DNA from: CAYJAZ01 sp964369185
Lineage (GTDB): Bacteria; Desulfobacterota; Desulfovibrionia; Desulfovibrionales; Desulfovibrionaceae
Reading direction: 5' to 3'
Assembly (NCBI GenBank): GCA_964369185.1
Contig: CAYJEN010000002.1
Coordinates: 31,248 to 95,247, forward strand
DNA length: 64,000 bases
Part shown: positions 37,337-45,230 of the stretch, in pieces
How the letters are laid out: every line of letters starts with the position of its first letter
Numbering within the stretch: position 1 is the stretch's first letter
Made by a program: the position numbers and the translations under genes
Notes under the pieces: generated by a model
The model's database searches: none
What the model was told of the DNA's origin: nothing
The model's input: the letters and a program-made list of their open reading frames with translations, nothing else

Positions 37337-39034
37337 ATGAGCTTACTCAATTCAATAAAAAATTTAGGAAATCAAAATCAAACACTTGTTCTTGATCAAG
37401 ACAGTTATGCTCCATCAGTAAAACAAGCAAGTATGTTCCATTCTTTGGGCAGAAAGCTTATAGTCGGTTCTTCACTTCAAAAAGATGAGCGCCTTGTTGC
37501 TGCGCTAAAAAATGCAATTTCTTCAGACCCTAAATATTGTGATGTTAAAACTTTAGGAAGTGATCTTATTGATCTGTTGGCAAAAAAAGGTCCTCTTCAA
37601 TCAAGAGACTTGAAAGATGTTATAACCTATCTGGATTCATTAAGTGGGCGTGAAGAACAAGAAAAAAAAGCAACAATGAATACAGCTGCGAAGGTATCTA
37701 GCTACATTAGTAAGGATATCAAAGAATTATCTATAGAACAAAAAGATGCCATAAGCAGTGCAGTAAGCCTAGAGGTTAAAAAATTAGTAGCAGCTACTGA
37801 CGATTTACTCCTTTTTGATGTAAGTAAAGCAGCTGATACTGTTCTTGATAAAATAAATACTGTCTTCAAAAAAATTGAAGACACAAATCTTAGCGTAAGT
37901 CAACAAAATGAAGTTCTTACACTTGCAACTGAAATTGATTTAAATGAAATGGAAGTTGAAGCTTTTGTAAATCATCTTCATAAGATGAATATAGATGTAA
38001 GTGAAAATGCCGGTGCGCGCTTTAGAGAACTATCAACTACAGGATTTATGTCTTCCTTACCAAAAGAAGGGAAAGAAGCTTTGCTTGAGAAACTAAACTC
38101 TAGCGATATTTTATTAAAAACTAAATTCAGCTTAAGTGAAAGTGTAGGAGCAAATCCTGCACTTGGTGCAAATTTAAAATTATTGCGAGAAAATCTTGCA
38201 AGTAATCTTGGAGTTCCGCTTACATACGAACAAAGATTTCCTGAAATAGTAAGTGAAAATATATTAACAGCCACTAATATAAGAACTGCTGATGATATGA
38301 TTTCAGGAAGCAAAATTGACATACCTAATAAAAGAGAAGGCAATTTAAACGCAAGTTCACAAGAAGCTTTTAAAGCGTGGGTGACAGACGGAATGCTGAT
38401 TGCTATGAAGAGTGGTTTGACCAATGAAAAAACACAGTTCCAGAATGATATAGAGCGTCAGTTTACTATTATGCTTCCAAACGGGCAAAGGGGTTCAAAA
38501 AATTTTCAAGAAGCAAGAAATGAAATTGCGCAATTTGTAACTAAAAATCCTGAAGCAAGATTCGACAGATTATCTAAAGAGGATGGAATAAAGACTAATG
38601 TTCTTATAAGTATACTGACTCAAAGTTTACAAAATGGTACTACAAGAGCCTTGGATAATGTTGTAGCAAAAGAAGCAATTTTTCCATCAGGTCGTGGAGC
38701 CTCTAAAGCTAATACTATCTCAAAAGATCAAGCTCATATAACAATGCTTGAGAACGGCAATGTGCGCATAGATGGCTACACTAGAAGTCCTCTTAGTACA
38801 TTATCGTTTATTCCTGCAAAACCTGAAAAAAACAAAACAATACCTTTAAAATATGATGAAAGCTATCTTGATGGGGTGTATTCTATTGAAATTCAGGCAA
38901 ATGAACTTGAAAGATTAAGCACACTTGATTGGGATAAATTTCTAACTTATAAAAAAGGTGATCCTGTCCGTGAAGAATACAGAATCAATTTTGAATCAAA
39001 TGTAAAAAGTCATATGCATGCAGTAATAGAATAA
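37337..39034 (+). CDS. Large hypothetical protein; candidate type III secretion effector
   Basis: A 565-residue, mostly helical, cytoplasmic-looking protein without signal peptide or membrane helices. I recognise no catalytic domain. Residues 1-35 are rich in Ser, Asn and Gln, which is usual for type III secretion signals. The next gene, 31 bases downstream, encodes a CesT-like secretion chaperone, the classic arrangement of an effector and its chaperone. Effectors are the best explanation for such pairing, but the function is inferred from context only. AATAAGGAATAATT precedes the ATG. Confidence 0.55.
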   Translation: MSLLNSIKNLGNQNQTLVLDQDSYAPSVKQASMFHSLGRKLIVGSSLQKDERLVAALKNAISSDPKYCDVKTLGSDLIDLLAKKGPLQSRDLKDVITYLDSLSGREEQEKKATMNTAAKVSSYISKDIKELSIEQKDAISSAVSLEVKKLVAATDDLLLFDVSKAADTVLDKINTVFKKIEDTNLSVSQQNEVLTLATEIDLNEMEVEAFVNHLHKMNIDVSENAGARFRELSTTGFMSSLPKEGKEALLEKLNSSDILLKTKFSLSESVGANPALGANLKLLRENLASNLGVPLTYEQRFPEIVSENILTATNIRTADDMISGSKIDIPNKREGNLNASSQEAFKAWVTDGMLIAMKSGLTNEKTQFQNDIERQFTIMLPNGQRGSKNFQEARNEIAQFVTKNPEARFDRLSKEDGIKTNVLISILTQSLQNGTTRALDNVVAKEAIFPSGRGASKANTISKDQAHITMLENGNVRIDGYTRSPLSTLSFIPAKPEKNKTIPLKYDESYLDGVYSIEIQANELERLSTLDWDKFLTYKKGDPVREEYRINFESNVKSHMHAVIE

Positions 39035-39065
39035 AAACAAACAGTGCAAAAACAAGGAAAAATCT

Positions 39066-39548
39066 ATGAATGGAAAGTTATTTATTCAAGAATTAGGGCA
39101 AGTTTTAGGAATTAATGATTTAGAATTAGATGCCGGCAATTCATGCTCTTTTGTGTGTGAGGAAAGTATTATTACAATTCAATATCAAGTACAAAGTGAA
39201 AGTTTTCTTATCTATTCTCCAATTTGTGCGCATGATGAAAGTAATGATTATCCGCTACATCTTTATAAAGCTTGCCTTGAGGCAAACCTCTTCGCCTATG
39301 GAACCGCGGGGCTTCATTTAGGCTATCTTAAGTCAGCAGGAGCAATAGTGCTTTCAGGTGTGAAAGATAATGCAGCTCTCACACAAGAAGATATGCTAAA
39401 CTTCCTTAATTTTTTTGCTGAAGAATTAGGAAAATGGAAAGTAAAGCTTAGTAAGGTAGCTGAAACAAGCACTGAAAGTTCGCTTGAGTTTGATGATGCA
39501 GAACTTTTAAATCTTTCAAACCTTTCAAACAACTTTATACGAGTTTAG
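39066..39548 (+). CDS. CesT-like (Tir chaperone family) type III secretion chaperone
   Basis: A 160-residue acidic protein. The pattern fits the class I chaperone fold: N-terminal helix (GKLFIQELGQVLGINDLELD), beta strands with CSFVCEESIITIQY, a long helix with YKACLEANLF, two strands (AGLHLGYLKSAGAIVLSG) and a C-terminal helix in the NFFAEELGKWKVKL region. The first gene of the pair would be its client. No other secretion genes are in the window, so the apparatus must be elsewhere. Identification is by fold-pattern, not strong sequence identity. Confidence 0.65.
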   Translation: MNGKLFIQELGQVLGINDLELDAGNSCSFVCEESIITIQYQVQSESFLIYSPICAHDESNDYPLHLYKACLEANLFAYGTAGLHLGYLKSAGAIVLSGVKDNAALTQEDMLNFLNFFAEELGKWKVKLSKVAETSTESSLEFDDAELLNLSNLSNNFIRV

Positions 39549-40144
39549 AAATATCAACTTTCCTTGCAAATGCGAGCTTAAAGTGGATAAAGAATAGCTT
39601 CACTATTTTGCTTTACTGAGAAGTAAAAGCATCAAATACTAAGCCTTCTGGGGAATGTCAACTGCCTCCAACCTCTTAGAAGGAGTAACTAAGCAAGCTT
39701 TTTTTCTCATGGAAACTATGGTATTAGCAAGTACAGCTGATAGTTCAAATTGTTCTATATTGTTTTCTATAATTTATTATTTATTAATAATGTGTAAATA
39801 ATCTTTAACTTGACTTTTTGTGGTATTATGTTATTCTTTTAGAAGTCGACAATTGATTGGGCTTGGATAAATCTCTTGCGGTGTACCTATAAGGAATAAA
39901 AGGTAAAAGAGTGGGTTTTTATCGAAAATACAACAGTTTACTGTAGTATGTTGCATTGTCTGTAATTGGCGATAAAAAACTCTACAAAGAGTAGGGTATA
40001 ATACAAGTAAATTTAAAAGGATTTGTTTGGCTTGTATCTGTATATCTTTATCAGAGAGCTACAGTTCTAAAACATAATAAAGCTTATTTCATTACATGGA
40101 TTATTGCTTTTATTATATATTAATCTAGCAAAGAGAGGTTTAGT
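39549..40144. other. Intergenic region with autotransporter relic and structured segment
   Basis: The first ~50 bases (39556-39603) match the barrel end of the autotransporter gene at 47565-47612. Further on, TTGACT (39810) and TATTCT (39832) make a possible promoter. A nested hairpin region follows (39908-39983). TATAAT at 39997 lacks a good -35 box. No protein gene was found. Confidence 0.5.
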
Positions 40145-40501
40145 ATGGACTTTAAAACAGCAATTGAAACGTGTTTACTCAAAAAGTATAAAGATTTTAG
40201 TGGGCGTGCCAGTCGTTCTGAGTACTGGTATTTTTTCTTATTTTACATTCTTGTTAATATCGTATTAAATATAGCTATAGCTATTTTACCTCCAACAATT
40301 GCTATGCTTCTTATGGCAGTTGTTATGTTTGGTTTTATTTTACCAACTTTAGCTGTTGCAGTAAGGCGCTTGCATGATATCGATAAGTCCGGTTGGTTTT
40401 TACTCTTGTCTATTATTCCTCTTATAAACTTAGTTCTTCTATACTTTTTTATGAAAAAAGGTAGTGAAGGTGCAAACAGATTTGGTGATCCAAGTTTATA
40501 A
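40145..40501 (+). CDS. DUF805 family membrane protein
   Basis: A 118-residue protein with the DUF805 opening YKDFSGRASRSEYWYF, then three to four hydrophobic helices. The conserved VRRLHDIDKSGWFLLLSIIPL motif and a GSEGANRFG-like end are also present. These proteins are common in proteobacteria and have no known function. A good terminator follows. Confidence 0.9.
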   Translation: MDFKTAIETCLLKKYKDFSGRASRSEYWYFFLFYILVNIVLNIAIAILPPTIAMLLMAVVMFGFILPTLAVAVRRLHDIDKSGWFLLLSIIPLINLVLLYFFMKKGSEGANRFGDPSL

Positions 40502-40522
40502 TACAATTTTGATTATTTCTTC

Positions 40523-40553
40523 AAGGGTGGCTTAATAAGCTACCCTTTTTTTA
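40523..40553 (+). terminator. Terminator after the DUF805 gene
   Basis: AAGGGTGGCTT pairs with AAGCTACCCTT around a 3-base loop, and a T run follows on the plus strand. Confidence 0.85.
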
Positions 40554-40688
40554 TGCTTTTTTAGTGAGTGATTTTATGTGTTTAAATTATGCTAGATTTG
40601 AAAAAAAAGGTAATTTTTTAGAGGTTTTATCTGTATTATTTCAAATTTTTCCGTATTTACTATGTATTAGTTGAAGATTCAGTAAAAG

Positions 40689-41867
40689 CTACTTGTTATG
40701 AATCTCAAAGGTATTTTTACCATTCTTTTTTGCTAAATATAGCGCTTCATCGGCAGATTTAAACAGTTTTTCGTAGGTGTTAATTTCGTCAGAATAGTTA
40801 GCAACACCTAAAGAAATTGATACTTTAAATTCTTCGCCACTATCTGTTTTATACGTGTCTTGTAAGTTGTTTCTTAGCCTTTTAAAGATATCTTCAATTC
40901 TACTTTCACTACAACCTTGCCTTATAAAAATCACAAATTCATCGCCACCAAAACGACCGAGCACATCTAATGGTCTAAGTTGCTCTTCCAATAGCTTTGC
41001 AAATGTGTGAAGAATTTCATCCCCTTTTAAGTGTCCAAAGTTATCATTGATTAGTTTAAAGTTATCAAGATCTATTACAAGCATTGCGCCGCTTTTATGT
41101 ACTTCAAGATGTTGTGAAACTCTCTTTACAAAACCTAATTTATTATAGAGACCAGTTAAAGTATCAGTATCCACTTTTTTCTCTAGCTCTAATATAAGAG
41201 TGTCGTATGTTTCATTAGAAACTAAAAAGACAAGGAATATCGCTGCGACATAAAAAATTAATAATAAGTATAGTCCTATTGTTACAGCATTAATAATGGC
41301 GGGAATATTATCGATTGGCAAGCATAATATATATGAATTATAAATCAAATATACGACCTGCAAAAACATTAAAGCATTTAACGCCTTAAGTAAAAAGTTA
41401 TTTTTTATAATTTTTTTCGTTGCACTTACAGGAAAAAAGGTCATAAATGCTATTATAACCACAATGTGTACAGCAAAGGAAAGTTGTGCATCTATAACTA
41501 CTAAATCAGTATTTTTGTAAATTTCATACAGTGGTGTTTCTGAATATAAAGAGTATATTCCGGATGTTGCTGCACGCAGTACAAAAAAGTGTAACAGTGG
41601 CCCTAGCGTAAAACCTATTATTCCCATGAACCTATCTTTGAAAAGAAGCAAGACTTCTAGTAATAATATAAAAGAGAATACAGTGTAAACAAGTACTTGA
41701 TGTGTATAAAAGTACTGCACACCTATACTCATTAAATATACATTAATTATTGGTATAAAATATTTTAAGCTTGAATGAAACCTTTCACCCTGTAGATATC
41801 TTTTTCCCAACATTAAGCAGGCAAAAGAATGCATATATGCTAATATAAAAAATGAAATTGGCTGCAT
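40689..41867 (-). CDS. Membrane-bound diguanylate cyclase (GGDEF)
   Basis: The ATG at 41867 follows AAAAGGAGTGTATTTT and gives 392 residues; the frame is open to 41918 without support. About seven hydrophobic helices form a 7TM-like sensor. The GGDEF domain follows: DTLTGLYNKLGF at its start, then FGGDEFVIFIRQG as active site. RPLD, five residues before GGDEF, is the inhibitory I-site for c-di-GMP. It should make c-di-GMP in response to an unknown membrane signal. Confidence 0.93.
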   Translation of the reverse strand: MQPISFFILAYMHSFACLMLGKRYLQGERFHSSLKYFIPIINVYLMSIGVQYFYTHQVLVYTVFSFILLLEVLLLFKDRFMGIIGFTLGPLLHFFVLRAATSGIYSLYSETPLYEIYKNTDLVVIDAQLSFAVHIVVIIAFMTFFPVSATKKIIKNNFLLKALNALMFLQVVYLIYNSYILCLPIDNIPAIINAVTIGLYLLLIFYVAAIFLVFLVSNETYDTLILELEKKVDTDTLTGLYNKLGFVKRVSQHLEVHKSGAMLVIDLDNFKLINDNFGHLKGDEILHTFAKLLEEQLRPLDVLGRFGGDEFVIFIRQGCSESRIEDIFKRLRNNLQDTYKTDSGEEFKVSISLGVANYSDEINTYEKLFKSADEALYLAKKNGKNTFEIHNK

Positions 41868-42647
41868 AAAATACACTCCTTTTAAAATATAAATTGCTGA
41901 AGCAATGGTATGAAACACTGTACTAGAAAGCGATTATTCCCTGCCTATTTAAGGAGTTTGCACAATACATGAAACAGCATAAAATTTATTTTTATACTTT
42001 AACATAAGTTATAACAAGATGCAAGCTTACTAATTTAAAAAGATTTTTTTTGTGTTACTACTGTTTATGTAATAGTCTTTGTTGTTTATCTTACTAATAT
42101 TATAAGGTTTTATATTGTTAATTGCTAAGCTCAATAAAATTATGAATCTTCATTTTCTAAATAATAACAGAAGGCGTTGATTCAAGCCAGTAGATATTAT
42201 AAATCACAAAACAATTTAGAAATACACTCTATTGTATGAGGCAAAATCTACAAAGAGGATTTCCATTTTCTTGTAGTGAATGATTTTATATGAGTCCAGT
42301 ATTCGCGGAATTCATCGTCTGTAGTCGAGTATAAATCAAGCTATGAGAAATATCAAATAAAAGTTATAGGGAATAAAAGTAACATTTAGGAGAGCAATAA
42401 TCTTATGCTTTTGTAAAGGCAGTAAGCAGGTAAAACTTCATGCATGCTATAGAATTACTTGACAGTTTTTAATTTATTCTTTATTCTTTTTTTTCTTCTT
42501 ATTGTGCTTTGTTTAGCATGATAAAACTTAACCTCTTTGGGTTTAGTTTGTAAAATTGCTAATGGAGCAGTAAGTTTGTAAATTTGCAGGTGTTTGCATT
42601 CTTACATCTTGATTTAATTCCTGTTTGCTGTCTTTGGGAGGAGATTT
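41868..42647. other. Intergenic region upstream of glpF
   Basis: The 780 bases contain a truncated end of the MITE-like element (AATTTAGAAATACACTCTA at 42213-42231), a promoter for glpF (42459-42487) and a pair of direct repeats (42545-42587). Otherwise nothing coding is seen. Confidence 0.55.
42459..42487 (+). promoter_or_regulatory. Probable sigma-70 promoter of glpF-glpK
   Basis: TTGACA (42459-42464) and TATTCT (42482-42487) are 17 bases apart. The RNA would have a leader of about 150 bases. Two direct repeats of AGTTTGTAAAATTGC type (42545-42559 and 42573-42587, 28 bases apart) lie in that leader and could bind a regulator. Confidence 0.45.
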
Positions 42648-43373
42648 ATGGATAATCTGTTAGGGGAATTTATGGGAACAATGACACTAATTGCATTTGG
42701 TGCAGGTGTTGTTGCAAATGTGGTATTAAAGGAATCAAAGGCTTATGGGGGCGGCTGGATTGTTATTACTGCCGGATGGGCGTTTGGTGTAATGATGGGA
42801 GTGTTTACTTCTGTAGCACTTGGAGCACCGCAAGCTGATTTAAATCCGGCTGTTACACTTGCAAAAACTCTTATGGGTGTTTATGAGCCTTCACATGCCA
42901 TTGTAACTGCATTGGCACAAACAGCAGGTGCTTTTACAGGTGGTGTTGTAGTATACCTGATGTTTCTTCCTCATTGGAAAGTTACTGACGATAAAGGTGC
43001 GAAGCAAGCAATATTTTGTACAGCTCCTGCAATTCGTGATATTCCTTCAAACTTTATTTGTGAAGTTTTTGGTACTTTTTTCCTCATCTTTGGAATTTTT
43101 GCAATTTTCCACACTAATAATGGTATCCTACCAAGCGGAACAGGACCTTATTTAGTAGGTATGCTTGTATGGGCACTAGGCTTAAGCTTTGGCGGGCCTA
43201 CTGGTTATGCTATAAATCCGGCACGTGATTTAGGTCCACGCCTAGCTCACTTTGTTTTGCCGATTCATGGAAAAGGAGATTCCGGCTGGAACTATGCTCT
43301 TGTGCCAATCGTTGCACCTTTGACAGGTGCAGTTTTAGCTTTTGCAGTTGGAAAACTTACCGGTATTTTATAA
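42648..43373 (+). CDS. glpF: Glycerol uptake facilitator (aquaglyceroporin)
   Basis: A 241-residue MIP channel with six helices and both half-helix motifs, DLNPAVTLAKTL and AINPARDLGPRLAH. The aspartate in NPARD is the mark of glycerol facilitators over water channels. It lies 52 bases before glpK in the usual order. GGGAGGAG precedes the ATG. A decayed partial copy lies at 48515. Confidence 0.95.
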   Translation: MDNLLGEFMGTMTLIAFGAGVVANVVLKESKAYGGGWIVITAGWAFGVMMGVFTSVALGAPQADLNPAVTLAKTLMGVYEPSHAIVTALAQTAGAFTGGVVVYLMFLPHWKVTDDKGAKQAIFCTAPAIRDIPSNFICEVFGTFFLIFGIFAIFHTNNGILPSGTGPYLVGMLVWALGLSFGGPTGYAINPARDLGPRLAHFVLPIHGKGDSGWNYALVPIVAPLTGAVLAFAVGKLTGIL

Positions 43374-43425
43374 GAATTTTTATATAAACATTCGACTATA
43401 ACCTTTAACAGTTTTGAGGATTATT

Positions 43426-44934
43426 ATGAACAAAAAGTACGTCTTAGCTTTGGATCAAGGAACAACTTCTTCACGAGCAATTTTATTCGATCATGATGCA
43501 AATATCATTCAAGTAAGCCAAAAAGAGTTTACACAAATATTCCCACAACCGGGCTGGGTAGAGCATAGTCCTACTGAAATTTTTGATACTCAATCAAAAG
43601 TTGCCCGTGATTGCTTAAAGCATGCAGGCGTGGAAGGGTACGATATTGCAGCTATTGGCATAACAAATCAGCGTGAAACTACAGTTGTTTGGGATAGAAA
43701 AACAGGTATTCCAATCTATAACGCAATTGTTTGGCAAGATAGACGTACCGCTGCTTTTTGTGACAAACTAAAAGAAGAAGGTAAAGCCGATATTATTCGT
43801 CAAAAAACGGGTCTTGTTTTGGATGCATACTTTTCAGGCACAAAAGTACGCTGGATATTAGATAATGTTGAAGGTGCTCGTGCTAAGGCAGAAGCAGGAG
43901 ACTTGGCATTCGGTACTGTTGATACATGGCTAATCTGGAGCTTTAATAAAAAAGGTGCGCACTTTACTGACCCATCAAATGCAAGCAGAACTCTTCTTTA
44001 TAATATTCATACACAGCAGTGGGATGATGAACTATTAGAAATTTTAGATATTCCACGCTCAATGCTTCCTGAAGTTATGCCATCATCAAGCGTAATGGCA
44101 CAATGTCATGCAGAATATTTTGGTTCACCTATTCCAATTTCAGGTGTAGCAGGCGATCAGCAAGCAGCAACTTACGGAAATGCTTGTCTTAAAGAAGGTA
44201 TGGCTAAAAATACCTATGGTACAGGTTGTTTCTTACTTATGAATACAGGTAATGTAGCACGTGAAAGTAAAAACAATATGCTTACAACAATTGCATGGCA
44301 AAACAATAGCGGTTTAAAGTATGCACTTGAAGGTTCAGTCTTTGTTGGCGGAGCAGTTGTGCAGTGGTTGCGTGATGGACTTGGTATTATTCAAGATTCA
44401 TCAGATATGGAAGGTTTAGCATCTACAGTAAAAGATAATGGCGGTGTTTACTTTGTACCTGCATTTGTAGGGCTTGGTGCGCCGTACTGGGATCAGTATG
44501 CTCGTGGAACAATTATGGGGCTTACCCGTGGAACAACACGTGGACATATAGCACGTGCCACACTTGAAGGGATTGCATTGCAAACACTGGATATTATTGA
44601 AGCTATGCAGAAAGATGCCGGCATGCCATTAACAACTTTACGTGTTGATGGTGGAGCATCAAGAAACAGTATGCTTATGCAGTATCAAGCTGATTTAACA
44701 GGAGTTCTTGTAGAGCGTCCTGTGGTTACGGAAACAACGGCTCTTGGTGCAGCATACTTAGCTGGTCTTGCAGTTGGTTTCTGGGAAACTGAGGAAGAGT
44801 TGGAGTCTAAGTGGAGACTTGACCGCAGCTTTGAACCAAAGATGGCTAAAGAACAACGCGAAGAGCTACTTCATCACTGGCACAGAGCTATAAATAGAGC
44901 AAAACAATGGGTTGAAGAAGATAGAAACTCATAG
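43426..44934 (+). CDS. glpK: Glycerol kinase
   Basis: The ATG at 43426 (with TTGAGG in front) gives 502 residues starting MNKKYVLALDQGTTSSRAILFDHD. The FGGY-kinase motifs GAPYWDQYARGTIMGLTRG and LRVDGGASRNSMLMQYQADL are intact. It phosphorylates glycerol to sn-glycerol-3-phosphate. Length matches E. coli GlpK (502). It forms an operon with glpF; no glycerol-3-phosphate dehydrogenase gene is seen here. Confidence 0.96.
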   Translation: MNKKYVLALDQGTTSSRAILFDHDANIIQVSQKEFTQIFPQPGWVEHSPTEIFDTQSKVARDCLKHAGVEGYDIAAIGITNQRETTVVWDRKTGIPIYNAIVWQDRRTAAFCDKLKEEGKADIIRQKTGLVLDAYFSGTKVRWILDNVEGARAKAEAGDLAFGTVDTWLIWSFNKKGAHFTDPSNASRTLLYNIHTQQWDDELLEILDIPRSMLPEVMPSSSVMAQCHAEYFGSPIPISGVAGDQQAATYGNACLKEGMAKNTYGTGCFLLMNTGNVARESKNNMLTTIAWQNNSGLKYALEGSVFVGGAVVQWLRDGLGIIQDSSDMEGLASTVKDNGGVYFVPAFVGLGAPYWDQYARGTIMGLTRGTTRGHIARATLEGIALQTLDIIEAMQKDAGMPLTTLRVDGGASRNSMLMQYQADLTGVLVERPVVTETTALGAAYLAGLAVGFWETEEELESKWRLDRSFEPKMAKEQREELLHHWHRAINRAKQWVEEDRNS

Positions 44935-44980
44935 ATTTATATTTCTATACTTTGAATTAGATAGTTTATAAACGAAAAAT

Positions 44981-45025
44981 AAACCTCCGATAGATTGCTT
45001 AATAAGCTTTGTATCGGAGGTTTTG
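44981..45025 (+). terminator. Terminator after glpK
   Basis: AAACCTCCGATA pairs with TATCGGAGGTTT with a short inner loop, followed by TTGTTG. It ends the glpF-glpK transcript. Confidence 0.8.
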
Positions 45026-45139
45026 TTGTGATTGAGGGAACGAGAATATCATACTTTCAAATGCTGTTATAGAGCAGAAAATCACATGTCTGCATAATAC
45101 CCTAATGACAGCAATACACTAATTATTAAATCAACTTTC

Positions 45140-45168
45140 TTGACATTCTAAGTTAATTATTCTAATAT
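45140..45168 (+). promoter_or_regulatory. Promoter of the autotransporter gene
   Basis: TTGACA (45140-45145), 17 bases, then TAATAT (45163-45168), about 60 bases before the ATG at 45231. This is the best sigma-70 match in the accessory region. Confidence 0.6.
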
Positions 45169-45230
45169 AAATAATCTAATTTGACAATGAATAAAACTAA
45201 ATAAAAACAGCAAACAATAAGGAAGAGTCT

